A DNA stretch of 64,000 bases from Paracoccus rhizosphaerae (GCF_026162645.1 NZ_JAOTBE010000015.1:1-64000), one strand, 5' to 3'. Positions 1 through 8,127 are shown, counted from the first letter of the stretch. The notes: generated by a model not told the origin, from the letters alone. Program-made: numbers and translations.

Positions 1-182
1 ATCCTTGCCCATCTCAGAGCCTTTTTGTGTTTGCTGCTTTACCTGGTGCGCCGTCATCCCGCGAGGAAATCCCCGTCAGCACCTCCCATCCGCCGCCTGA
101 TAGAGGTGTTCAGGCGGGACTCCCTAGTCGGCTTTCACTGCCATGAGGATTGACCCTTACGCCCACACCGAACCGCCGGGAA
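1..182. other. Leading intergenic stretch
   Basis: No complete gene is visible. A minus-strand ATG at 12-10 is preceded at good distance by AAAAAGG, so a gene running off the left edge may start here, but only four codons are in the window. A perfect 8-bp stem (CCGCCTGA at 93-100, TCAGGCGG at 110-117) lies downstream of the osmC-like gene on its strand. It has no T-run, so it is at best a weak transcript end. Confidence 0.4.
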
Positions 183-605
183 TCATCCGACCTGCGCCTC
201 CATCGTGATCTCGGCGTTCAGCAGCTTGCTGATGGGGCAGCCAGCCTTGGCCTTCTCGGCGATCTCCTTCACCTTGGCCTCGTCGGCGTCTGCGGTGATC
301 TTCGTGACTAGGTGGGCCTTCTTGACCGCGAAACCCTCGCCTTCCTTGTCCATCGAGATTTCGGAGGTCGTCTGGATCGAGACGCCCGAAATCCCCTCTT
401 GTTCAAGCATCATGGCCAGCGCCATCGAGAAGCACGAGGCATGGGCGGCGCCGACCAGTTCTTCGGGGTTGGTGCCGGGCTTGTCTTCGAACCGGGTCTG
501 GAAGCCATAGGGCTGGTCGTCGAGGGCGCCCGACTTTGTCGAAACTTGGCCCTTGCCTTCCTTCAGGCCGCCGTCCCATTTCGCGGATCCGCTGCGGGTG
601 ATCAT
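183..605 (-). CDS. OsmC family peroxiredoxin
   Basis: 140-residue OsmC/Ohr-family thiol peroxidase that reduces organic or fatty-acid hydroperoxides in the cytoplasm. The two redox cysteines of the family are visible at about residues 58 (AAHASCFSMAL) and 123 (AGCPISKLLN), and the length is normal. A longer reading starting at 638 is possible, but the ATG at 605 has a good AAGGA-type ribosome site just upstream and gives the usual N-terminus MITRSGSAKW. It lies 56 bp downstream of dgt on the same strand. OsmC rather than Ohr is favoured by the sequence around the first cysteine; the exact substrate is not shown. Confidence 0.9.
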   Translation of the reverse strand: MITRSGSAKWDGGLKEGKGQVSTKSGALDDQPYGFQTRFEDKPGTNPEELVGAAHASCFSMALAMMLEQEGISGVSIQTTSEISMDKEGEGFAVKKAHLVTKITADADEAKVKEIAEKAKAGCPISKLLNAEITMEAQVG

Positions 606-661
606 GATGCCGTCCTTTCGTGTTTGCGTCGCCGCCACAACGCGGACGGGGCCGCATGGGT

Positions 662-1819
662 TCAGCCCGCTCCGATCAGCCTCTGATGTTCCGCAATGGC
701 GTAGCGGTCAGTCATTCCCGCAACATAGTCGAGGACCAGCCGAGCGCGCTCGGTCTGGCTAGGAAGCGCCAGCGCCGCCGCACGCCACTGGTCGGGAAGC
801 ATCGCAGGATCGTCCAGAAACAGCGGGAACAGGTCGTTCAGCATCTGCGTGACGCGGGTGCGTTCGACGACGACGGTCGGGGCGCGGTACATGCGCTGGA
901 ACAGAAAGGACTTGATGGCCTTGATGTTCTGGTAGAGCGGTTTCGAAAACCGGATGATCGGCCCGTCCATCATCCGGATGTCGTCGGCCGATTGCGGCTG
1001 CAGCCCCGCCAGCCGGTTCTGAGCGACGGCGATGACATCCTCGACCATGACGCCGAAGACGCGGCGCAGTGCCTCGTACCGGCGGCGGGTGGGGTCGAGG
1101 CCGGGGTAGAGGCGGTCCACCTCGGCGAAGGCGGGGCCGATCACCGGCAACTCGGACAGCTCGGCCTCGGTGAACAGGTCCGCCCGCAGGCCGTCATGCA
1201 GGTCGTGGTGGTTGTAGGCGACGTCGTCGGCCACGGCCGCGACCTGAGCCTCGGCGCTGGCGTTCGTGTGCAGTTCCAGGTCCCAAGCCGCGTTCACCTC
1301 GGCCAAGGCATAGGGCAGATCGCCTGTGATCGGACCGTTGTGCTTCGCGATCCCCTCAAGGCTTTCCCAAGTCAGGTTCAGCCCGTCGAAATCGGCATAG
1401 TGCCGTTCCAGCCGTGTCACGATGCGCAACGCCTGCGCGTTGTGATCGAACCCGCCATAGGGCGCCATCAGCGCAGCCAGGGCATCTTCGCCGGTATGGC
1501 CGAAGGGCGGGTGACCCAGGTCATGGGCCAGCGCCACGGTCTCGGCCAGGTCGGCGTTCAGGCCGAGCGCGCCGGCGATGGTGCGGGCGACCTGCGCAAC
1601 CTCGATCGTGTGGGTCAGGCGGGTGCGGAAATAGTCGCCGCGATAGGCGTCGCCGTCATGTTCGACGAAGACTTGCGTCTTGTGTTTCAGCCGCCGGAAA
1701 GCACTGGAATGGATGATCCGGTCGCGGTCGCGCTGCCACGGGGACCGGAAGGTCGAAAGGCTTTCATGGAACAGGCGCCCGCGGCTGTCTTGGGGCTGGC
1801 AGGCATAGATGGCGGTCAC
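662..1819 (-). CDS. dgt: Deoxyguanosinetriphosphate triphosphohydrolase-like protein
   Basis: 385-residue HD-domain dNTP triphosphohydrolase, which cleaves dNTPs to deoxynucleosides and tripolyphosphate and so limits the nucleotide pool. The metal-binding HD signature is clear: His70 in RLTHTIEVAQ and His99-Asp100 in AHDLGHPPFGHTGE. The length matches the type-2 dGTPase subfamily of alphaproteobacteria. The start is a GTG at 1819 with AAGGAAGG about 9 bases upstream. It is divergent from erpA; the 75 bp between them must hold both promoters. Preference for dGTP is assumed from the family, not shown by the sequence. Confidence 0.92.
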   Translation of the reverse strand: MTAIYACQPQDSRGRLFHESLSTFRSPWQRDRDRIIHSSAFRRLKHKTQVFVEHDGDAYRGDYFRTRLTHTIEVAQVARTIAGALGLNADLAETVALAHDLGHPPFGHTGEDALAALMAPYGGFDHNAQALRIVTRLERHYADFDGLNLTWESLEGIAKHNGPITGDLPYALAEVNAAWDLELHTNASAEAQVAAVADDVAYNHHDLHDGLRADLFTEAELSELPVIGPAFAEVDRLYPGLDPTRRRYEALRRVFGVMVEDVIAVAQNRLAGLQPQSADDIRMMDGPIIRFSKPLYQNIKAIKSFLFQRMYRAPTVVVERTRVTQMLNDLFPLFLDDPAMLPDQWRAAALALPSQTERARLVLDYVAGMTDRYAIAEHQRLIGAG

Positions 1820-1894
1820 GGGGCAGGGCCTTCCTTGCGGGACGTCGGGGCCGAGCCTATATTTGAAGCCTACGGACGAAAACAGGAACGCCCC

Positions 1895-2218
1895 ATGAAC
1901 CTGCCGCCGAAAGTCACTGAACGCGCATTCCAGCGCCTGGCTCAGATCAATGCCGGCAAAGAGCCGGTGCCCCTGCGCGTGGCAGTGGCGGGCGGCGGAT
2001 GTTCGGGGTTCCAGTACGACATCCGGCTGGACCGTCCCGAAGGCGACGACCTGGTGATCGAGGGCGAGGGGCAGGCCGTGGTCGTGGACCCCGTGTCGCT
2101 GCCCTACCTGGCGGGCGCGATCATTGACTTTACCGACGAATTGATCGGCGCACGCTTCGTGATCGAGAATCCGAACGCCACCAGCAGCTGCGGCTGCGGG
2201 ACGTCCTTCTCGATCTAA
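1895..2218 (+). CDS. erpA: Iron-sulfur cluster insertion protein ErpA (A-type carrier)
   Basis: 107-residue A-type carrier that passes Fe-S clusters to apo-enzymes. The three conserved cysteines are Cys36 (GGGCSGFQY) and Cys99/Cys101 (SSCGCGTSF), in the IscA/ErpA/HesB pattern. The reading frame is open far upstream, but similarity starts at the ATG at 1895, which gives the normal length. The stop codon overlaps the convergent stop of the following minus-strand gene by 4 bases. ErpA is preferred over IscA because no isc or suf genes adjoin it; the distinction is not certain. Confidence 0.9.
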   Translation: MNLPPKVTERAFQRLAQINAGKEPVPLRVAVAGGGCSGFQYDIRLDRPEGDDLVIEGEGQAVVVDPVSLPYLAGAIIDFTDELIGARFVIENPNATSSCGCGTSFSI

Positions 2219-2754
2219 TCGCAGGGGCGGCTGCGGGTTTCAAGCTGCGGGTCCAGCCAGCGCAGAACGGTGCCGCCCGGCGCGATCTGTACCCTCCGTT
2301 CGATGTCCCAATCGGCGATCTGGCAGATCGTCCGGTTCTGGTGGTCGGTGATGCTGAGGCTGCCGTCGCTGTATGTCAGGACAATCGAGTGGCCGATCCG
2401 ACGGTTCCCCTCGATCCGGAAGGTCAGTGGCATGTCCAGCGCGTGGGTGTCTTCTCCGAACAGGCGGTCGGTGCCCTGCCAGTCTTCGGGCTGGCCCGCG
2501 GCGACGACCAGCCTGTGGCGTCCGGGCGGCACAAGCAGGCGCAGCACCTCGCCGCCGCGAAGGTATCCGCTGATGACTGGCTGGCCGTCCTGATCCTGCA
2601 GGATGACGGCGTGGTCGCTGTCGCCAGGCGCGCGGACTTGCAACGGGATCCTCGCCGGCAGGTTGCTGCCCTTGGTCAGCAGGCCGGTCACTGGCCGCGG
2701 CGCGGCCATGGCCGAGATGGGCAGCAGCAGGACCAGGATCATGGCGCGCAACAT
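2215..2754 (-). CDS. Hypothetical exported protein
   Basis: 179-residue protein with a clear signal peptide (residues 1-18, cleavage likely after AMA), so periplasmic. The mature part is predicted beta-rich and carries two cysteines, one at the extreme C-terminus and one near the middle (RTICQIADW), which could form a disulfide. I recognise no domain. The start at 2754 has AAAGGG about 7 bases upstream. It is convergent with erpA and shares 4 bases with it; upstream lies xthA on the other strand. Function unknown. Confidence 0.75.
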   Translation of the reverse strand: MLRAMILVLLLPISAMAAPRPVTGLLTKGSNLPARIPLQVRAPGDSDHAVILQDQDGQPVISGYLRGGEVLRLLVPPGRHRLVVAAGQPEDWQGTDRLFGEDTHALDMPLTFRIEGNRRIGHSIVLTYSDGSLSITDHQNRTICQIADWDIERRVQIAPGGTVLRWLDPQLETRSRPCD

Positions 2755-2814
2755 AGTGGCCCTTTCTGAGGGTAGCGGTTGCCAAACGCATGACGTCGGC
2801 TAAAGATGCGCCGC

Positions 2815-3600
2815 ATGAAAATCGCAAGCTTCAATATCAATGGCGTCAAGGCCCGCATCCAGGCGCTGACTGACTGGCTGGCGGCGACCGACGCCGATCT
2901 GGTCGTCCTGCAGGAAATCAAGTCTGTGGACGAGGCGTTCCCGCGCGAACATTTCCAGGATCTGGGCTGGAGCGTCGAGACGCACGGCCAGAAGGGCTTC
3001 AATGGTGTCGCCATCCTGTCGAAGCTGCCGCTCGAGGACGTGACCCGCGGCCTGCCCGGCGACGAGGCGGATGAGCAGGCCCGATATATCGAGGCGACGG
3101 TCATCGGCGCCCAGGCCGTTCGCATCGCGGGACTGTACCTGCCGAACGGAAACCCGGCGCCGGGGCCGAAATACGACTACAAGTTGGCCTGGATGGAGCG
3201 TCTGCGCTGCCGTGCCGCCGAGTTGCTGGCGTCTGAGATGCCAGTGGTCATGCTGGGCGATTACAACATCATCCCAGAGCCGCGCGACGCGGCCCGTCCC
3301 GAGGCCTGGGTGGAGGATGCGCTGTTCCTGCCGCAAAGCCGGGCGGCGTTCCGTGCCATCGTCAACCAGGGCTGGACGGACGCCGTGCGCATTCGCGATC
3401 CCTGGGTTACGCGCGGACCGTTCACGTTCTGGGACTATCAGGCGAATTCCTGGCAGCGGGACAACGGCATCCGGATCGACCATCTGCTGCTGTCGCCTCA
3501 GGCGGCCGATATGATGCTCGAAACCGGCGTCGACCGCGATGCCCGCGCCGGGGAAAAGCCAAGCGACCATGTGCCCGTCTGGGTGCGACTGGCGGCCTAG
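2815..3600 (+). CDS. xthA: Exodeoxyribonuclease III
   Basis: 261-residue exonuclease III/AP endonuclease of base-excision repair. Visible active-site blocks are the N-terminal MKIASFNING, LQEIKS with the catalytic Glu34, MLGDYNIIPEPRD with the Asp/Asn pair, and the C-terminal SDHVPVWV with the catalytic Asp-His. A second ATG at 2806 would add three residues; 2815 gives the usual family start. Its TAG overlaps by 3 bases the convergent stop of the CDF transporter gene. Confidence 0.95.
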   Translation: MKIASFNINGVKARIQALTDWLAATDADLVVLQEIKSVDEAFPREHFQDLGWSVETHGQKGFNGVAILSKLPLEDVTRGLPGDEADEQARYIEATVIGAQAVRIAGLYLPNGNPAPGPKYDYKLAWMERLRCRAAELLASEMPVVMLGDYNIIPEPRDAARPEAWVEDALFLPQSRAAFRAIVNQGWTDAVRIRDPWVTRGPFTFWDYQANSWQRDNGIRIDHLLLSPQAADMMLETGVDRDARAGEKPSDHVPVWVRLAA

Positions 3601-4484
3601 ATCACCAGCACGCCCGAATGCTTGGCCTTGTGTTCGGGTTCGACATGAATGGTGATCTGCGCGTCCGGCAGGCGGGCTTTCAGACTGCTTTCGACCCGGT
3701 CGCAGATGTCATGGGCGTCGGCCACCGTCGTCTGCCCGTCCACCACTAGGTGAAAATCGATGAAGGTGACGGCGCCGGCGTGACGGGTCCGCAGGTCATG
3801 GGCCTCCAACGCGCCGCTGGCCTTGTCCGAGATGATGTCGCGGATGGCCGCCAGCGTCTTCTCGGGGACGGCTTCGTCCATCAGCCCGGACAGCGAGGTC
3901 GCCATGACCTTCCACCCTGACCAGAGGATGTTGACCCCGACCAGCATCGCCAGCAGCGGATCTAGAATGGTCCAGCCGGTGGCGACGGCCAGGCCCACGC
4001 CCAGAAGGACGCCCGCGGACGACACGACGTCGGACAGCAAGTGGCGCCCGTCGGCCGCCAGCGCGGGCGACCGCAGGCGCCGGCCCTGCCGCAGCAGCAC
4101 CCAGCACCAGGCGGCATTCAAAGCGCCGGCGCCCAGGTTGATCGCAATTCCGAGACCCACGTCGCCGATCACCCGCGGTGACTGGAAGGCGAACCAAGCC
4201 TCTCTCAGGATCAAAAGGGCGGCCGAGATGATCAGCACGCCCTCCAGCACGGCGCTGAAGAATTCGGCCTTGTGATGCCCGTAGGGGTGCCCTTGATCGG
4301 CAGGCCGCTGCGCCACCCTGATCGCCACCAGGGCCGCGATGGCGGTGGCCACGTTCACGATGCTTTCCAGCGCGTCAGACATCAGCGCGACCGAGCCGGT
4401 GACCTGCCACGCCAGCGTCTTCAGCGCCAGAACGGCAAGCCCCACAAGAATGCTGCCGATGGCAATCTTCAACGTGCTGGACAT
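3597..4484 (-). CDS. Cation diffusion facilitator family transporter
   Basis: 295-residue inner-membrane antiporter that exports divalent metal (Zn, Fe, Co, Mn or Cd) in exchange for protons. It has about six hydrophobic segments in the first 200 residues, metal-site motifs SDALESIVN in TM2 and GRHLLSDVVSS in TM5, and a cytoplasmic C-terminal domain (HDLRTRHAGAVTFIDFHLVVDG) typical of the family. An upstream ATG would extend it by 26 polar residues. The ATG at 4484, preceded by AAAAGGCGG, puts TM1 at the usual place. The metal cannot be deduced. Confidence 0.9.
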   Translation of the reverse strand: MSSTLKIAIGSILVGLAVLALKTLAWQVTGSVALMSDALESIVNVATAIAALVAIRVAQRPADQGHPYGHHKAEFFSAVLEGVLIISAALLILREAWFAFQSPRVIGDVGLGIAINLGAGALNAAWCWVLLRQGRRLRSPALAADGRHLLSDVVSSAGVLLGVGLAVATGWTILDPLLAMLVGVNILWSGWKVMATSLSGLMDEAVPEKTLAAIRDIISDKASGALEAHDLRTRHAGAVTFIDFHLVVDGQTTVADAHDICDRVESSLKARLPDAQITIHVEPEHKAKHSGVLVI

Positions 4485-4634
4485 CTTCGTCCGCCTTTTC
4501 GATCCGTTGCGGGTCAACTTGAAGGCGGTCATGTGACAGAAGCGGGCTGCGATCTCAACCATTGATGCGGCGGCGCCGCCCGGCGTCGAACGGTCGACCG
4601 AAGGCCGGGCGGTCAGGGTTCAAGGGCGCCGGGC

Positions 4635-4967
4635 TCAGTCGCCCGGTTCCTCGCGGTCATCGCCGAAGCTGGCGTCGTCGGTGTATTCGTCCTCGCCCTC
4701 GTTGACGAACTTGCCACTGAGCCGAAGCGAGTGGTCGTCATGCGTCGGGTCCATGACGACGTCCGACGGAATTTCTCCGATCAGCCATTCACGCAGCTCT
4801 TCGCGGATCTCCTCGGGTTCCTGCCCGGTCACCTCGACCAGATAGGCGACGAAGGCGCGCTGATCGCCGTCGATCTCGTCCAGATCCCCTTCATCCGCCT
4901 CTGGCCACTTGTCGATGATCGCCTCATAGAAGGCGGACCAGTTTTCCTGAACGTGGTGCCACTTCAT
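4635..4967 (-). CDS. CsbD family stress-response protein
   Basis: 110-residue, strongly acidic protein. Residues about 1-65 follow the CsbD pattern: MKWHHVQENWSAF, then a KWPEADEGDLDEIDG block and VTGQEPEEIREELREWL. The remaining 45 residues are an extra acidic tail. CsbD proteins are abundant stress-induced proteins of unknown biochemical role. The start overlaps the stop of the entericidin gene (TGATG), and its very strong AGGAGG site lies inside the last codons of that gene, which predicts translational coupling. The much longer open frame upstream of this ATG is the shadow of the entericidin gene. Confidence 0.8.
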   Translation of the reverse strand: MKWHHVQENWSAFYEAIIDKWPEADEGDLDEIDGDQRAFVAYLVEVTGQEPEEIREELREWLIGEIPSDVVMDPTHDDHSLRLSGKFVNEGEDEYTDDASFGDDREEPGD

Positions 4968-5098
4968 CAATAACCTCCTGCAGGGAGGGCGCCCTGGAAC
5001 CAGCGCGCCGTCCCCGTGATATCCTCGCCCACTCCGGCGACTGTGTTGCATCCGGCCAGTATCCCACAGGCCAGGAATGTAACCCAAAAGATCCGCAT
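4967..5098 (-). CDS. Entericidin A/B family lipoprotein
   Basis: 43-residue lipoprotein. It has a short hydrophobic leader, the lipobox LAGC with lipidated Cys17, then NTVAGVGEDITGTARW, the hallmark of the entericidin family. Entericidins are small membrane lipoproteins linked to stress-induced lysis or to envelope stress; most alphaproteobacterial members are uncharacterised. The ATG shares one base with the TGA of the upstream substrate-binding protein gene, and its own TGA shares one base with the csbD start, so the three genes form one coupled operon. Apart from the csbD-frame extension it has no competing reading. Confidence 0.85.
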   Translation of the reverse strand: MRIFWVTFLACGILAGCNTVAGVGEDITGTARWFQGALPAGGY

Positions 5099-6954
5099 CA
5101 GTTCGCCTCCTGCCACCAGACTTCGGGAAGAAAGCCCGGCCAGTCTCCGTAGATTGGTTGCCGGTCAGGATATTTCAGATCCGCGGCATGGGCCAGCCGC
5201 GATATTGGCGAGAAGCTGACGGGGATGACGTGCCGCCCGGCGGTCAGCACGCGGTCCAGCGCCTTGACGGCGGCGGTGAAATCCTCGGTTGTCTCGGCCG
5301 CGATCATGGCGTCGATCATCGCGTCGGCTGCGGGGCTGTTCATACCCATCCAGTTGCGGCTGCCGGGGGTGTCGACGCCGTCCGAACCCCAATAGAGCCG
5401 CTGCTCGGTTCCCGGCGACAGCGACAGACCGCGTTCGTACCAGGTCATGTCGAACTGATAGTTGTTCGTGCGTTCGACATACTGGGCGCTGTCCAAGGTG
5501 GTCACGCGGGGGGTGATGCCCAAGGGGCGCAGCGCCTCGACATAGATGTTCACAATCTGCTGGACCTCCGAGCCGCTGCGCATGGCGCTGCCGTTCTGGT
5601 TCAGAAGGATCTCGAACTCGAACGGTTGACCGGCCGCGTTCTTCAGGCGCCCGTCCTGCACCGTCCAGCCCGCCTCCTCCATCAGCGCAAGCGCGCGTCG
5701 GATGGCGGCGCGGTCCATCGCGCGCTCGCTCCCCTCGGGCAGGGAATAGCCTTCGATCGTGCCGGGGGGCAGGTCCTCGGCAAAGGGCGCCAGCAGCTCG
5801 GCCACCTTTCCGCTGGCCGGACCGTAGCCCATCCCCAGTACCGAGTTCGAGAAGTAGGACGTGATCCGCGGATCGGCCCCGCCGTTCAGGGTCTGGTTGA
5901 TGAATCGAAAATTGAACATCTCGATCAGGGCCTGCCGGACGCGCCAGTCGTCGAAGATTGGGTTTCGGCTGTTCATCACCAGGCCGACGATGCCAGAAGG
6001 GCGTTCGTTCGGGATCTCGGACTTGACGACGTCACCGCGCGCAGCCAGCGGAAAGCCGTATTCGGTCGCCCAACGCTGCGCAGACAGCTCGCGCCAGACA
6101 TTGACCTCTCCGGCCTTGAATGCTTCGAACATCGCGTTGGCATCGCCGAAATAGTCATAGCGGATCGTGTCGAAGTTGTTCACGCCCGCCATCAACGGCA
6201 GGTCCTTGCCCCAATAGTCCGGGTCGCGCCGGAACGAGATCGAGCGGCCGGGATCGACCTCGTCGATGACATAGGCGCCGCTGCCGATCGGCGGCTCGAG
6301 GCTGGAGGCGGAGAAATCCTGCCCCTCCCACTGGGCCTTTTTCAGGATCGGCCGCAGCCCCATCAGCAGCGGCAGCTCGCGGTCGGGCTCGGTGAAGGTA
6401 AATTGCACGCTGCGGGGGCCTGTCTGCTCCATCGACGCAACGCGGGACCAGGCGGACAGATACCGCGGATGCCCCTGCGTCCCAAGCGTCTCGTAGGACC
6501 ACATGACATCTTCGACCGTGACGGGGGTGCCGTCTGAAAAACGGGCCTCCGGGCGCAGGGTGAACTCGACCCAGCTGCGGTCGGGCGCGGTCTCGATCGA
6601 CTCGGCCAGAAGGCCATAGAGCGTGAACGGCTCGTCGATCGACCGCATCATCAGCGACTCGGTCACATGGACGCCGACGCCCCAAGCGGCGTTTCCCTTC
6701 AGGACCCAGGGTTTGAGCGAGTCGAACCCGCCGGGCTCTGCCAGCCGAATCGTTCCCCCTTGCGGCGCGTCGGGATTGGCATAGGGAAGATGGTCGAACC
6801 CCTGTGGCAGCGCAGGTTCTCCATAGATTGCAATGCCATGTGCCGGCGCTGCATGGGTTGCCAGAGGCATTGCTGCAACACCGCATGTGGCGACCACTAT
6901 TCCGGCAACCACCACACCTGCCGGAGATTTGTTAAGGTTTTTGAAGATTCGCAT
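5098..6954 (-). CDS. ABC transporter substrate-binding protein, family 5 (YejA-like)
   Basis: 618-residue periplasmic peptide-binding protein of solute-binding family 5, closest in style to YejA (microcin C/oligopeptide uptake). It has a signal peptide of about 36 residues ending in THAAP, then the start of the mature domain (HGIAIYGEPALPQGFDHLPYANP) and the family block RFSDGTPVTVEDVMWSYETL. The ATG at 6954 is preferred to a TTG at 6987. No permease or ATPase genes accompany it; instead it is translationally coupled to entericidin and csbD genes. It must use a transporter encoded elsewhere, or act without one. The ligand is unknown. Confidence 0.88.
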   Translation of the reverse strand: MRIFKNLNKSPAGVVVAGIVVATCGVAAMPLATHAAPAHGIAIYGEPALPQGFDHLPYANPDAPQGGTIRLAEPGGFDSLKPWVLKGNAAWGVGVHVTESLMMRSIDEPFTLYGLLAESIETAPDRSWVEFTLRPEARFSDGTPVTVEDVMWSYETLGTQGHPRYLSAWSRVASMEQTGPRSVQFTFTEPDRELPLLMGLRPILKKAQWEGQDFSASSLEPPIGSGAYVIDEVDPGRSISFRRDPDYWGKDLPLMAGVNNFDTIRYDYFGDANAMFEAFKAGEVNVWRELSAQRWATEYGFPLAARGDVVKSEIPNERPSGIVGLVMNSRNPIFDDWRVRQALIEMFNFRFINQTLNGGADPRITSYFSNSVLGMGYGPASGKVAELLAPFAEDLPPGTIEGYSLPEGSERAMDRAAIRRALALMEEAGWTVQDGRLKNAAGQPFEFEILLNQNGSAMRSGSEVQQIVNIYVEALRPLGITPRVTTLDSAQYVERTNNYQFDMTWYERGLSLSPGTEQRLYWGSDGVDTPGSRNWMGMNSPAADAMIDAMIAAETTEDFTAAVKALDRVLTAGRHVIPVSFSPISRLAHAADLKYPDRQPIYGDWPGFLPEVWWQEAN

Positions 6955-7038
6955 TGCCCGATGCCTGATCGTTTCTTGTTTGGCCAAGATATCAACAGGC
7001 TCGGCAAGGGTGCGTCAACCAAGCCCGGAAGATGGGTG

Positions 7039-7067
7039 TTGGACTCGGGCGATTAGTCGCGTATAAA
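7039..7067 (+). promoter_or_regulatory. Sigma-70-type promoter of the candidate small RNA
   Basis: TTGGAC at 7039-7044, exactly 17 bases, then TATAAA at 7062-7067 followed by TAA. This is a near-ideal housekeeping promoter, with transcription predicted to start near 7074. It drives either the small RNA candidate or, by readthrough, bdhA. Confidence 0.6.
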
Positions 7068-7073
7068 TAAATC

Positions 7074-7148
7074 ACTGCTCGATAGGTTTCTTGCCTGTAT
7101 GAAACCTGCCTCATGACTTGCGCCCGCCTTGTGCGGGCGTTTTTTTTT
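7074..7148 (+). ncRNA. Candidate trans-acting small RNA
   Basis: About 75 nt between the promoter at 7039-7067 and an intrinsic terminator. It holds no plausible ORF with a ribosome site. The predicted transcript folds into a perfect 7-bp hairpin (AGGTTTC 7084-7090, GAAACCT 7101-7107, loop TTGCCTGTAT), a short single-stranded linker, then the terminator. This is the architecture of Hfq-dependent small RNAs. I do not recognise it as a named family. The alternative is an attenuated leader of bdhA, whose start codon is 73 bases beyond the terminator. Confidence 0.5.
7121..7148 (+). terminator. Intrinsic terminator of the candidate small RNA
   Basis: Perfect 7-bp GC stem CGCCCGC (7121-7127) / GCGGGCG (7133-7139) with loop CTTGT, followed by nine T residues (7140-7148). 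It is the best intrinsic terminator in the window and has no protein-coding gene upstream on its strand. Confidence 0.85.
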
Positions 7149-7220
7149 GCCCATGCTGCAGCTGCATAACCGGCCTTGCGCGACCCGCGCCCCGGCCGCC
7201 GGCAACCGTAGGAGCAGCCG

Positions 7221-8003
7221 ATGTTCGAGAAATTCCTGAAGGGCAAGACCGCCATTGTCACCGGATCGAACTCCGGCATCGGGCTGGGCGTGGCCCACCG
7301 GCTGGCCCGCGCGGGGGCCGACATGGTGCTGAACAGCTTCACTGACAGCGATCAGGACCATCAACTGGCCCGTGACATGGCCGCCGAACACGGCGTCGCC
7401 GTTCGCTATGTCAAGGCCGATATGTCGAAGGGCGACGACTGCCGCGCGCTGGTCGAAGCCGCGGGGACCTGCGACATCCTGGTGAACAACGCGGGCATCC
7501 AGCACGTCGCCGCCATCCCCGACTTCCCCGTAGACAAGTGGAACGCAATCATCGCGATCAACCTGTCCTCGGCGTTCCACACCACGGCAGCGGCGCTGCC
7601 GATGATGCGGAAGGGGGGCTGGGGCAGGGTGATCAACATCGCCTCGGCCCACGGCCTGACGGCCAGCCCCTACAAGTCGGCCTATGTGGCGGCCAAGCAC
7701 GGAATCGTCGGGCTGACCAAGGTGACGGGGCTGGAAACCGCTAGGGAGCCGATCACCTGCAACGCGATCTGCCCCGGCTATGTCCTGACCCCCCTGGTCG
7801 AGGCGCAGATCCCCGACACGATGGAGAAATACGGCATGGGCCGGGAAGAGGTGATCGAGAAGGTGTTGCTGGAACGGCAGCCGTCGAAGGACTTCGCGAC
7901 GACCGAGCAGCTGGGCGACACGGTCGTCTTCCTGTGCAGCGATGCCGCGGCACAGATCACCGGAACGACGATCAGCGTGGACGGCGGCTGGACCGCCCTT
8001 TGA
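7221..8003 (+). CDS. bdhA: 3-hydroxybutyrate dehydrogenase
   Basis: 260-residue short-chain dehydrogenase that interconverts D-3-hydroxybutyrate and acetoacetate with NAD in polyhydroxybutyrate breakdown. The Rossmann motif TGSNSGIGLG lies near residue 14, NNAG near 88, and the catalytic Ser/Tyr/Lys are in the block around ASAHGL...SAYVAAKHG. The sequences near the C-terminus (LLERQPSKDF and the final VDGGWTAL) fit the hydroxybutyrate dehydrogenase subfamily. TAGGAG lies about 9 bases before the ATG. Phasin or polymer genes are not nearby. Confidence 0.93.
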   Translation: MFEKFLKGKTAIVTGSNSGIGLGVAHRLARAGADMVLNSFTDSDQDHQLARDMAAEHGVAVRYVKADMSKGDDCRALVEAAGTCDILVNNAGIQHVAAIPDFPVDKWNAIIAINLSSAFHTTAAALPMMRKGGWGRVINIASAHGLTASPYKSAYVAAKHGIVGLTKVTGLETAREPITCNAICPGYVLTPLVEAQIPDTMEKYGMGREEVIEKVLLERQPSKDFATTEQLGDTVVFLCSDAAAQITGTTISVDGGWTAL

Positions 8004-8017
8004 TCAGGAAGAACGGG

Positions 8018-8095
8018 ATGAGGGGCATCCTGCTGTGGTTCCTGGGCGTTCCCTCCGCAGTAATTGCGGTGCTGTTCGTCCTTAGCCTGTTCTAA
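8018..8095 (+). CDS. Small membrane protein (25 residues)
   Basis: ORF of 25 codons, MRGILLWFLGVPSAVIAVLF followed by VLSLF, preceded by AGGAAGAACGGG and lying 14 bases after bdhA. It is one hydrophobic segment with a single basic residue at the N-terminus, as in the short single-span membrane proteins often missed by gene callers. The inverted repeat right after its stop supports it as the end of the bdhA transcript. Function unknown. Confidence 0.5.
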   Translation: MRGILLWFLGVPSAVIAVLFVLSLF

Positions 8096-8121
8096 GTGCG
8101 GGCGCCGCAGGGCGCCCGCAC
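8096..8121. terminator. Bidirectional hairpin between convergent genes
   Basis: Perfect 11-bp inverted repeat GTGCGGGCGCC (8096-8106) / GGCGCCCGCAC (8111-8121) with a 4-base loop, in the 32 bp between two convergent genes. It lacks a T-run, so it may stop transcription poorly but should stabilise both 3' ends. Confidence 0.6.
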
Positions 8122-8127
8122 TGGAAA

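Noticed and set aside
620-1894. Long open plus-strand frame before erpA
   Set aside because: It is antisense to dgt, with no family similarity; only the last 107 codons are ErpA.
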